12,197 bases of DNA, from positions 1 to 12,197 of the forward strand of contig CAJARE010000068.1 of assembly GCA_903944255.1 (NCBI GenBank). Reading direction: 5' to 3'. The translations under genes were made by a program, and so were the position numbers. The stretch comes from an uncultured beta proteobacterium. Lineage in GTDB: Bacteria; Pseudomonadota; Gammaproteobacteria; Burkholderiales; Burkholderiaceae. Position 1 is the stretch's first letter; each line of letters opens with the position of its first letter. Positions 1 through 6,946 of this stretch are shown piece by piece. Under the pieces are notes generated by a model, which ran no database searches, was not told the DNA's origin, and saw only the letters and a list, made by a program, of their open reading frames with translations.

Positions 1-1
1 G

Positions 2-895
2 GATCAGCATATTAAAGGCTTAAAGGCGATGGGGGCTGCAATCAAGATCAAGAGCGGATATATACAAGCAGAGATTAAGCCACCACTTGAGCGCTTAAAG
101 GGCGCATCCATTTTGACTGACATGATTACGGTGACTGGGACAGAAAACTTATTGATGGCGGCAACTCTGGCAACGGGAAAGACTGTTTTGGAGAATGCTG
201 CCCGCGAACCAGAAGTGGGCGACTTAGCTGAGTTATTGGTGAAGATGGGCGCAAAGATTTCTGGAATAGGTAGCGACAAATTAATCATTGAGGGCGTGGA
301 AAAACTTCATGGCGCGGAACATACTGTCATCCCTGATCGCATTGAGGCAGGAACTTTTTTATGTGCTGTTGCAGCTGCAGGAGGCGAAGTGTTGGTAAAA
401 AACTGCCGTCCGAATACTTTAGATGCAGTACTTGTGAAGCTAAAGGACGCAGGCTTAACAATGGAAGTAGGCCCAGACTGGATTAAGGCTTCGATGAAGG
501 GTAGACCTAAAGCAGTGAGCTTTCGGACCTCTGAATACCCTGCCTTTCCGACAGATATGCAAGCTCAGTTAATGGCTGTGAATGCAATTGCCAGTGGTAG
601 CTCTACCATTACTGAAACTATTTTCGAGAATCGTTTTATGCATGTTCAAGAACTCAATCGCTTGGGTGCTGATATTGTGATTGAGGGAAATACTGCAATA
701 GTGCAGGGTGAAGAAAAACTCTCCGGGGCAATTGTGATGGCCACTGATTTGCGAGCTTCTGCGAGCTTAGTGATTGCTGGTTTAGCTGCCCAAGGCGAAA
801 CTCAGGTAGATCGGATTTACCACTTAGACCGTGGTTATGACCGTATGGAGCAAAAGTTGACCCGCTTGGGGGCCAATATTCAGCGCATTAAGTAA
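2..895 (+). CDS. murA: UDP-N-acetylglucosamine 1-carboxyvinyltransferase, C-terminal part (5' truncated by window edge)
   Basis: MurA transfers enolpyruvate from PEP to UDP-GlcNAc in the cytoplasm, the first committed step of peptidoglycan synthesis. The reading frame is open from base 2, giving 297 visible residues against a usual ~420, so about the first 120 residues lie outside the window, including the catalytic Cys loop. The visible part matches the family closely: ENAAREPEV, DRIEAGTFL, FPTDMQAQ, ENRFMHVQEL, MATDLRASASL (with the conserved Arg of the active site) and a closing HLDRGY followed by LGANIQRIK. An internal ATG at 29 is not the real start because homology continues upstream of it. 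The gene ends 20 bases before hisG, so the two are probably cotranscribed, as is common in Burkholderiales. No defect is visible. Identification is essentially certain. Confidence 0.97.
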   Translation, partial: DQHIKGLKAMGAAIKIKSGYIQAEIKPPLERLKGASILTDMITVTGTENLLMAATLATGKTVLENAAREPEVGDLAELLVKMGAKISGIGSDKLIIEGVEKLHGAEHTVIPDRIEAGTFLCAVAAAGGEVLVKNCRPNTLDAVLVKLKDAGLTMEVGPDWIKASMKGRPKAVSFRTSEYPAFPTDMQAQLMAVNAIASGSSTITETIFENRFMHVQELNRLGADIVIEGNTAIVQGEEKLSGAIVMATDLRASASLVIAGLAAQGETQVDRIYHLDRGYDRMEQKLTRLGANIQRIK

Positions 896-915
896 GCCTA
901 GTGGATAATTAGTCC

Positions 916-1542
916 ATGAAATTGACTCTAGCCCTATCCAAAGGGCGCATCTTTGAAGAAACCGCACAGATCTTATCTAAGGTCGGTATTGTGCCGCTTG
1001 AAGATCCTGAAAAGTCCCGCAAACTCATTATTGATACCTCTAACTCTGATATTCGTTTAATTATTGTGCGCGCATCTGATGTACCAACCTATGTGCAATT
1101 TGGTGGCGCAGACTTTGGGGTCGCAGGTTTAGATGTGCTGATGGAAAAAGGTACGGCTGGGCTATATGTCCCTTTTGATTTAGATATCGCTAAATGCCGT
1201 ATGTCGGTTGCGGTGCGAGAGGGATTTGATTATGCTGCTGCCGTTAAGCAAGGCTCGCGTTTGAAGGTAGCAACAAAGTATGTCAACTGCGCAAGAGAGC
1301 ATTTTGCGAACAAGGGTGTGCATATTGATACGATTCAACTATATGGGTCAATGGAATTGGCGCCATTAGTTGGTTTAGCTGATGCAATTGTGGATTTAGT
1401 ATCCACAGGCAATACCTTACGTGCCAATGGTTTGGTAGAAGTTGAACCAATTGCTGACATTAGTGCACGTTTGGTGGTTAACCAAGCTTCCTATAAACGT
1501 AAGCGCGCGCAACTTCAGCCTATTTTTGACTTGCTTAAGTAA
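916..1542 (+). CDS. hisG: ATP phosphoribosyltransferase, short-form catalytic subunit
   Basis: This enzyme condenses ATP with PRPP to phosphoribosyl-ATP, the first and normally feedback-controlled step of histidine biosynthesis. The protein has 208 residues. It starts MKLTLALSKGRI, has the GGADFGVAGLDVL segment near residues 63-75, and carries the PRPP-binding stretch ending DLVSTGNTLRANGL near 160-173. It stops right after the catalytic domains, without the ~80-residue C-terminal ACT-like domain of long HisG enzymes. Short forms need the HisZ regulatory subunit (a HisRS paralogue) to be active, and hisZ is not in this window. The ATG at 916 gives the family's normal N-terminus. No strong ribosome binding site precedes it (only GTGGA about 10 bases upstream). 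Spacing to murA is 20 bases and to hisD 11 bases, fitting one operon with no histidine leader peptide between murA and hisG. Confidence 0.97.
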   Translation: MKLTLALSKGRIFEETAQILSKVGIVPLEDPEKSRKLIIDTSNSDIRLIIVRASDVPTYVQFGGADFGVAGLDVLMEKGTAGLYVPFDLDIAKCRMSVAVREGFDYAAAVKQGSRLKVATKYVNCAREHFANKGVHIDTIQLYGSMELAPLVGLADAIVDLVSTGNTLRANGLVEVEPIADISARLVVNQASYKRKRAQLQPIFDLLK

Positions 1543-1553
1543 GCTCGAATTAC

Positions 1554-2879
1554 ATGTCTTCCTCTCCTGTCAAAGTCAAGCGTCTAAATAGCCTGGAGAT
1601 AGGCTTTAAAGAGACTTTATTGTCGAGCCTTTCCTTGCCCATGGGCGATGATGAGGCGATTGACGCTTCAGTGCTGAAGATTCTAGCGGCAGTGAAGTCC
1701 AAAGGGGATGAGGCAATTCTGGGTTTTACTAAACAGTTTGATCGTTTGAATGTTGCTAGCGTGTCTGAACTAGAAATTTCTCGTAAAGACTTAGAGCAGG
1801 CTTATCAGGCTTTACCTGCAGAACAAAAAAATGCCTTAGATACAGCAGCACAAAGAGTGGGCGCTTATCACGAGAGACAAAAGATTGAGGCGGGCTGCCA
1901 CTCTTGGGAGTATGAAGAGTCTGATGGCACCCGACTTGGCCAAAAAGTAACAGCCTTAGATCGTGTTGGTATTTATGTTCCAGGCGGCAAGGCTGCATAT
2001 CCATCATCAGTCCTGATGAATGCGATTCCCGCGAAAGTGGCTGGAGTAGGTGAAATCACCATGGTGGTTCCTACGCCGGATGGCGCTCGTAACCCACTAG
2101 TATTGGCTGCTGCTTATCTAGCGGGTGTTGATCGTGTGTTCACGATTGGTGGTGCACAGGCTGTTGCTGCTTTAGCCTATGGAACACAGACCATTCCTTC
2201 GGTAGACAAGATTGTCGGCCCTGGAAATGCCTATGTGGCTGCGGCTAAACGAAGAGTATTTGGGATTGTTGGTATCGATATGATTGCTGGACCATCAGAA
2301 ATTTTGGTTCTGTGTGACGGCTCTAGTAATCCAGATTGGATTGCAATGGATCTATTTTCCCAAGCGGAGCATGATGAGCAAGCCCAATCAATTTTGTTGT
2401 GTCCGGATGCCGCATTTATTGAAAAAGTGCAAGCTAGTATCGATAGGATGCTCCCTGAAATGCCAAGAGCCAAAGTCATTGAAGCTTCTTTATCGAATCG
2501 CGCTTTATTGATACAAGTTAAAGATATGGCCGAAGCTTGCGAAATCGCAAACGCCATCGCTGCTGAGCATTTAGAAATTTGCGCAGCTGAACCGCGCAAA
2601 TGGGCAGAGCAGATACGTCATGCAGGGGCTATTTTTATGGGCAATTACACCAGTGAATCACTTGGCGATTATTGTGCTGGGCCCAATCACGTATTGCCAA
2701 CGGCTCGCACAGCACGATTTTCTTCACCCTTAGGTGTTTATGACTTCATTAAGCGCTCGAGCATGATTGAGGTGAGTGAAGCTGGCGCGCAAACTTTAGG
2801 TGCAGTTGCTAGTACTCTCGCTCATGGTGAGGGTTTGCAGGCTCATGCTCGTGCCGCTGAGATGCGACTCAAAAAATAA
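1554..2879 (+). CDS. hisD: Histidinol dehydrogenase
   Basis: HisD is a zinc enzyme that oxidises histidinol to histidine in two NAD-dependent steps, the last in the pathway. The 441-residue length is normal. Visible signatures are YVPGGKAAYPSSVLMN near 141-155, VGPGNAYV near 221-228, and AGPSEILV near 245-252. The zinc ligands expected from E. coli HisD are present: Gln270 and His273 in SQAEHDEQ, Asp372 in GDYCAGPNHVLPT, and His431 in EGLQAHARAAEMR. The catalytic Glu338-His339 pair sits in AEHLEI. The ATG at 1554 follows the hisG stop by 11 bases. A longer than usual N-terminal stretch (about the first 15 residues) is poorly conserved but has no better start. Downstream is the convergent hisC, only 23 bases away and with no clear terminator between. 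Confidence 0.97.
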   Translation: MSSSPVKVKRLNSLEIGFKETLLSSLSLPMGDDEAIDASVLKILAAVKSKGDEAILGFTKQFDRLNVASVSELEISRKDLEQAYQALPAEQKNALDTAAQRVGAYHERQKIEAGCHSWEYEESDGTRLGQKVTALDRVGIYVPGGKAAYPSSVLMNAIPAKVAGVGEITMVVPTPDGARNPLVLAAAYLAGVDRVFTIGGAQAVAALAYGTQTIPSVDKIVGPGNAYVAAAKRRVFGIVGIDMIAGPSEILVLCDGSSNPDWIAMDLFSQAEHDEQAQSILLCPDAAFIEKVQASIDRMLPEMPRAKVIEASLSNRALLIQVKDMAEACEIANAIAAEHLEICAAEPRKWAEQIRHAGAIFMGNYTSESLGDYCAGPNHVLPTARTARFSSPLGVYDFIKRSSMIEVSEAGAQTLGAVASTLAHGEGLQAHARAAEMRLKK

Positions 2880-2902
2880 ATAAATTAAAGCGCATAAAAA
2901 AC

Positions 2903-3970
2903 CTACGACAGAATTTCTTGTAAAACACTTACTAGTTCAGCGCTTTGCTCGTCGGTACCAATCGTGATGCGCAAAAACGCTTCAATGCGTGGTGATTTGA
3001 AGTGGCGCACGATAATGCCGCGATCGCGTAATGCCTGATATAGCATAGCTCCAGCGTGTTTAGGATGGCGAGTAAATATAAAGTTCGCAGTAGATGGCAG
3101 CGTCTCAAAACCCAACGCGCTCAATTGAGAGATTAGTTTTTCTCGGGTTTGAATAACTTTGGTAGATGTTGCTTCTAAATGCGCTTGATCTTCGATTGCC
3201 GCGATAGCCCCTGCTTGTGCTAAGCGACCCAAGGGATAAGAGTTAAAGCTATTTTTGATGCGCTCTAGGCCTTCAATGAGTGTCGGGTGACCGACTGCAA
3301 ATCCAACCCGTAGTCCTGCGAGTGCTCGTGATTTAGATAGTGTGTGCACTACCAATAGATTTTCAGGGCAGTGAGCGCCTTGTAATAGAGGAATGCAAGA
3401 TTCGGTTCCATAGTCTACATAGGCCTCATCAACTACAAGGACGGAGTCAGAATTGCGAGCAAGTAATTTTTGAATTTCTGCACGAGTAATTGATCTACCT
3501 GTTGGCGCATTCGGATTGGGAAAAATAATTCCGCCGTTAGGAGTTTTGTAATGAGTGAGATCGATTTCAAAATCTGGTCCAAGTGCAATAGTTTGGTAAT
3601 CAATACCAAAGAGTTTGCAGTAGACCGGATAAAAGCTATAAGTGATGTCTGGAAAATACACGGGGCTACTTTGCTTGAGAAGGCCAGCAAACACATGAGC
3701 CAATACTTCATCAGAGCCATTACCTAAAAATATTTGGTTTGGATTTAAGCCATGTAACTTAGCAATTGCCTTTTTAAGTGCAACTCCTTCAGGATCTGGG
3801 TATAGACGCAAATCATCATTATTTTGGCTACTAATCGCTTCAAGAGCTTTGGGGGAGGGCCCATAAGGGCTTTCATTCGTATTGAGCTTCACTAGCCGCT
3901 GCATTTGCGGCTGCTCCCCTGGAACATAAGGGGTTAAAGTTTGAACGATGGGGCTCCAAAAACGGCTCAT
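2903..3970 (-). CDS. hisC: Histidinol-phosphate aminotransferase, on the opposite strand to the rest of the operon
   Basis: HisC is a PLP-dependent class I/II aminotransferase that converts imidazole acetol phosphate and glutamate to histidinol phosphate and 2-oxoglutarate. Length is 355 residues, normal for the family. Motifs in order are KLNTNESPYGPSP at 28-40, GNGSDEVL at 83-90, NPNAPTG at 152-158, DEAYVDY at 181-187, the PLP-lysine motif TLSKSRALAGLRVG with Lys213, and the phosphate-binding Arg in FLRITIGTD near the C-terminus. The N-terminus, MSRFWSP then PYVPGEQP, resembles the Pseudomonas his-operon HisC type. As I recall it, in Burkholderia the operon copy is a different subtype. The ATG at 3970 has no clear Shine-Dalgarno sequence. 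The gene is intact, but its orientation breaks the operon: it converges on hisD and diverges from hisB, so it needs its own promoter in 3971-4086. Confidence 0.96.
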   Translation of the reverse strand: MSRFWSPIVQTLTPYVPGEQPQMQRLVKLNTNESPYGPSPKALEAISSQNNDDLRLYPDPEGVALKKAIAKLHGLNPNQIFLGNGSDEVLAHVFAGLLKQSSPVYFPDITYSFYPVYCKLFGIDYQTIALGPDFEIDLTHYKTPNGGIIFPNPNAPTGRSITRAEIQKLLARNSDSVLVVDEAYVDYGTESCIPLLQGAHCPENLLVVHTLSKSRALAGLRVGFAVGHPTLIEGLERIKNSFNSYPLGRLAQAGAIAAIEDQAHLEATSTKVIQTREKLISQLSALGFETLPSTANFIFTRHPKHAGAMLYQALRDRGIIVRHFKSPRIEAFLRITIGTDEQSAELVSVLQEILS

Positions 3971-4038
3971 GGGGGTACTCAGGTCAGTATTCAGAATGAA
4001 AGTAAGGCAATTTCTACATTTATAAGTCTGCTAGGAAT

Positions 4039-4046
4039 GATATTAT
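4039..4046 (+). promoter_or_regulatory. Putative extended -10 promoter element for hisB
   Basis: Within the 116-base divergent region between hisC and hisB the + strand reads TG-A-TATTAT. This is an extended -10 motif (TGn directly before a hexamer matching TATAAT at 5 of 6 positions). No good -35 lies 16-18 bases upstream (ATTTAT at best), which is tolerated by extended -10 promoters. It lies about 40 bases before the hisB ATG. Because hisC is inverted, the downstream his block needs a promoter here or must rely on read-through, so context supports it. This is a sequence-motif inference only. Confidence 0.45.
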
Positions 4047-4086
4047 GAGGCTTCAATCAACACTTCGCCTCGCGGCGCAATGAAGC

Positions 4087-4674
4087 ATGCGGCAAGCCGA
4101 CGTTACCCGAAATACTTCGGAAACCAAAATTCAAATTGCCATTAACTTGGATGGTACTGGCAAGGCTGAATTAGCCTCCGGGGTTCCTTTTCTAGACCAT
4201 ATGCTAGATCAGATTGCTCGTCATGGCATGATTGACCTTAAGGTTGTAGCACAGGGCGATACCCATATTGATGATCACCATACCGTTGAGGATGTTGGCA
4301 TTACCCTAGGTCAAGCTTTTGCGCAGGCGGTGGGTGATAAGGCTGGTATTACTCGCTATGGACATTCTTATGTTCCTTTGGATGAAACCCTATCTCGTGT
4401 GGTGATTGATTTTTCAGGCCGCCCTGGTTTGGAATTTAATGTGCCCTTTACACGTTCTCGTGTGGGTGATTTTGACGTAGACCTTAGCATTGAGTTTTTC
4501 CGGGGTTTCGTCAATCATGCAGGCGTAACTTTGCATATCGATAATTTGCGCGGCATTAACGCGCACCATCAGATTGAAACCGTGTTCAAGGCATTTGGCC
4601 GCGCTTTGCGTATGGCTCTTGCTATTGACCCACGAGCATCTGGTGTTGTTCCATCAACAAAAGGCAGTCTCTAA
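4087..4674 (+). CDS. hisB: Imidazoleglycerol-phosphate dehydratase (monofunctional)
   Basis: HisB dehydrates imidazoleglycerol phosphate to imidazole acetol phosphate, using two Mn ions per site. The 195-residue protein is only the dehydratase: it lacks the N-terminal HAD phosphatase domain of enterobacterial HisB, so histidinol-phosphate phosphatase must be encoded elsewhere. Seen motifs are FLDHMLDQIARHG at 35-47, the metal-binding DDHHTVED at 62-69, the second metal motif AHHQIE at 159-164, and the terminal PSTKGSL. The sequence is strongly betaproteobacterial in character. An in-frame TGA at 4081-4083, just before the ATG at 4087, makes this the only upstream start. No Shine-Dalgarno is evident, and a small hairpin (CGCC/GGCG, 4066-4077) lies just upstream. 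It heads the second + strand his block. The gap to hisH is 51 bases; in Burkholderia I recall a MarC-family membrane gene there. Confidence 0.97.
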   Translation: MRQADVTRNTSETKIQIAINLDGTGKAELASGVPFLDHMLDQIARHGMIDLKVVAQGDTHIDDHHTVEDVGITLGQAFAQAVGDKAGITRYGHSYVPLDETLSRVVIDFSGRPGLEFNVPFTRSRVGDFDVDLSIEFFRGFVNHAGVTLHIDNLRGINAHHQIETVFKAFGRALRMALAIDPRASGVVPSTKGSL

Positions 4675-4716
4675 TCTAGATACTCCTTGGTTGCCCAGTA
4701 GACAACAGCAGACAAT

Positions 4717-4728
4717 AGGCTAACTTTG
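4717..4728 (+). promoter_or_regulatory. Ribosome binding site and TTG start of hisH
   Basis: AGG at 4717-4719 lies six bases before a TTG codon at 4726-4728. TTG is the only plausible start in this frame: an in-frame TAG is at 4699-4701, and no ATG or GTG occurs before the conserved IAIVDYGMGNL segment. A TTG start usually lowers initiation efficiency, so HisH may be made at a lower rate than its neighbours. This last point is an inference. Confidence 0.55.
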
Positions 4729-5385
4729 GCGCAAACAATTGCGATCGTCGATTACGGAATGGGCAATCTGCGTTCTGTTTATCAGGCCTTTCATCATGTA
4801 GCACCTGATGACAATGTCCTGATAGCACATACGCCTGAAGAAATTCGATCAGCAACTCGCGTGGTCCTGCCTGGTCAAGGCGCTATGCCCGATTGCATGA
4901 AACATCTGGAGGAGTCTGGTCTATTAGAAGCATTATTAGAGGCATCTAAAAGTAAGCCTTTATTAGGAGTTTGTGTTGGCGAACAAATGCTTTTTGATAA
5001 AAGTGCTGAAGTACGCCCCAATCAAGGGCATTGGACTTCATGTTTGGGACTCATTCCGGGTGAGGTGAGGCGCTTTGACCTAGAGGGCAAAAAACAAGCT
5101 GATGGATCGGCCTATAAAGTTCCTCATATGGGTTGGAACCAGGTTCGCCAGGATTGTAAGCACCCACTTTGGGTAGGTATTCCAGACTTCAGCAGCTTTT
5201 ACTTTGTCCATAGCTACTATGTTGTACCGCAGCGCAAAGAAGATTCTGCCGGTTCTACGGAATATGGAGATTGGTTTACATCTGCAGTGGCGCGAGATAA
5301 TATTTTTGCTACACAATTTCATCCAGAAAAAAGTGCAGAATACGGATTAAAGCTTTATCAAAATTTTGTTTCTTGGCAACCTTAA
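4726..5385 (+). CDS. hisH: Imidazole glycerol phosphate synthase, glutamine amidotransferase subunit
   Basis: HisH hydrolyses glutamine and channels ammonia to HisF, which uses it to form imidazoleglycerol phosphate and AICAR. This class I glutamine amidotransferase has 219 residues, slightly longer than the typical ~200-210. The N-terminus is AIVDYGMGNLRSV. The oxyanion strand is LPGQGAMPDCM near 48-58. The nucleophile is Cys83 in GVCVGEQMLF, a variant of the usual GICLGMQ, and the His199-Glu201 pair lies in FHPEKS. FVHSYYV near 160-166 is also typical. The catalytic triad is therefore complete. The extra length is in a loop around 115-130, which has a charged GKKQADG stretch. The start is TTG. 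hisA follows after 20 bases, in keeping with one transcript. Confidence 0.96.
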   Translation: MAQTIAIVDYGMGNLRSVYQAFHHVAPDDNVLIAHTPEEIRSATRVVLPGQGAMPDCMKHLEESGLLEALLEASKSKPLLGVCVGEQMLFDKSAEVRPNQGHWTSCLGLIPGEVRRFDLEGKKQADGSAYKVPHMGWNQVRQDCKHPLWVGIPDFSSFYFVHSYYVVPQRKEDSAGSTEYGDWFTSAVARDNIFATQFHPEKSAEYGLKLYQNFVSWQP

Positions 5386-5405
5386 TTATTTTCTAACATC
5401 TCACT

Positions 5406-6167
5406 ATGCTGCTCATCCCTGCAATTGATCTTAAAGACGGCCACTGCGTTCGACTAGAACAAGGTGATATGGACAAAGCCACGGTATTTTCTGAAGACCC
5501 TGCTGCTATGGCGGCACATTGGATTAGTAAGGGCGCGCGCCGCTTGCATCTAGTCGATCTCAATGGGGCCTTTGCAGGTAAGCTCAAAAATGAGGCTGCT
5601 ATCAAATCAATATTAAGAGCGGTGGGCGATGAAATCCCCGTTCAGCTTGGTGGCGGTATTCGTGATTTAGAAACGATTGAACGTTTATTGGATGATGGTA
5701 TTAGTACCGTCATCATTGGCACAGCCGCAGTAAAAAATCCGGGCTTTGTTCAGGATGCCTGTACTGCATTTCCGGGGCATGTGATGGTTGGCTTGGATGC
5801 TCGTGATGGTAAGGTCGCAACTGATGGTTGGAGCAAGATCACTGGGCACGAAGTGATTGACTTAGCTAAAAAGTTTGAAGACTGGGGCGTGGAGGCCATT
5901 ATTTACACAGACATTGGGCGAGATGGCATGCTCAAGGGCGTTAATATTGATGCCACTCTGAAGTTAGCTCAAGCAATTCGTATTCCAGTGATTGCTAGTG
6001 GCGGTCTCTCAAATAATCAAGACATCGAAGCGCTGTGCAAGGCTGAAGAAGAGGGCGTGATGGGCGTTATCGCAGGCCGCTCAATTTATGCTGGTGATCT
6101 AGATCTTGCTGCTGCTCAAAAATATGCTGATGAGTTAACTCTCAAATACGCAAAGAAAATTCTCTAG
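5406..6167 (+). CDS. hisA: ProFAR isomerase (phosphoribosylformimino-AICAR-phosphate isomerase)
   Basis: HisA is a (beta/alpha)8-barrel enzyme that carries out the Amadori rearrangement of ProFAR to PRFAR, the substrate of HisF. Length is 253 residues, normal. The catalytic acid/base residues expected for the family are present: Asp8 in IPAIDLKDG and Asp131 in VGLDARDG. Phosphate-binding glycines are seen in QLGGGIRD (80-87), IASGGLSN (196-203) and the terminal GVIAGRSIY. TDIGRDGMLKG near 168-178 is the conserved loop after strand 6. The ATG at 5406 gives the standard MLLIPAIDL start, although no Shine-Dalgarno is obvious. The TAG stop shares its G with the GTG start of hisF, so the two barrel enzymes are likely translationally coupled. 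Confidence 0.97.
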   Translation: MLLIPAIDLKDGHCVRLEQGDMDKATVFSEDPAAMAAHWISKGARRLHLVDLNGAFAGKLKNEAAIKSILRAVGDEIPVQLGGGIRDLETIERLLDDGISTVIIGTAAVKNPGFVQDACTAFPGHVMVGLDARDGKVATDGWSKITGHEVIDLAKKFEDWGVEAIIYTDIGRDGMLKGVNIDATLKLAQAIRIPVIASGGLSNNQDIEALCKAEEEGVMGVIAGRSIYAGDLDLAAAQKYADELTLKYAKKIL

Positions 6168-6925
6168 TGCTAAGTAAAAGAATTATTCCTTGCCTTGATG
6201 TCACTGCAGGGCGTGTGGTTAAGGGCATCAACTTTATTGGCCTTCGAGATGCTGGCGACCCTGTTGAAATTGCCAAACGTTATGACACACAAGGTGCAGA
6301 CGAACTCACCTTCTTAGATATCACCGCTACTTCTGATGGGCGAGATTTAATTTTGCATATTATTGAAGATGTGGCTTCTCAAGTATTTATCCCGCTGACT
6401 GTAGGTGGCGGGGTTCGCACAGTGGCTGATGTACGTCGTTTGCTCAATGCAGGTGCAGATAAAGTGAGCATGAATTCTTCTGCAGTGGCGAGCCCCGATT
6501 TAGTAACGGATGCGGCAGCTTATTATGGGTCGCAATGTATTGTGGTGGCGATTGATGCAAAACAAACTGATGCCGGTCATTGGGAAGTGTTTACTCATGG
6601 GGGGCGAACTGCCACTGGTAGAGATGTAGTGGAATGGGCTAAAGAGGTTGCTCAGCGTGGCGCCGGTGAGATTTTATTAACCAGCATGAATCGGGATGGT
6701 AGTAAGGATGGTTTTGATTTGGCTTTGACTGCTGCCGTAAGTGATGCTGTCAGCATTCCTGTAATTGCTTCGGGCGGCGTTGGAAATTTACAGCATTTAG
6801 TCGATGGCATTACTAAAGGCCATGCTGATGCAGTTTTAGCAGCTAGCATCTTTCATTATGGTGAATACACGGTTCAAGAGGCAAAAGAATATATGGCCTC
6901 TCACGGAATTCCGGTTCGCATTTAA
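6167..6925 (+). CDS. hisF: Imidazole glycerol phosphate synthase, cyclase subunit
   Basis: HisF takes ammonia from HisH through its barrel and converts PRFAR to imidazoleglycerol phosphate and AICAR, the latter feeding purine synthesis. The 252-residue (beta/alpha)8 barrel has both catalytic aspartates at canonical positions: Asp11 in IIPCLDVTAGRVVKG and Asp130 in VVAIDAKQ. Other family segments are TVGGGVRTVADV (78-89), LLTSMNRDGSKDGFD and VIASGGVGNLQH. The start is GTG at 6167, overlapping the last base of the hisA TAG stop. The resulting N-terminus, MLSKRIIPCLDV, is exactly the family pattern, so the GTG choice is secure. The overlap suggests re-initiation after hisA. hisI begins 21 bases downstream. 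Confidence 0.97.
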   Translation: MLSKRIIPCLDVTAGRVVKGINFIGLRDAGDPVEIAKRYDTQGADELTFLDITATSDGRDLILHIIEDVASQVFIPLTVGGGVRTVADVRRLLNAGADKVSMNSSAVASPDLVTDAAAYYGSQCIVVAIDAKQTDAGHWEVFTHGGRTATGRDVVEWAKEVAQRGAGEILLTSMNRDGSKDGFDLALTAAVSDAVSIPVIASGGVGNLQHLVDGITKGHADAVLAASIFHYGEYTVQEAKEYMASHGIPVRI

Positions 6926-6946
6926 GATTCGCTGTACAGTTGATCT

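Noticed and set aside
896..915. Histidine leader peptide/attenuator before hisG
   Set aside because: Only 20 bases separate murA and hisG, with no His codon run and no terminator stem.
2231..2599. Long antisense open frames inside hisD, hisC, hinT and others
   Set aside because: They lie wholly within well-conserved genes on the other frame and have no recognisable domains or start signals.
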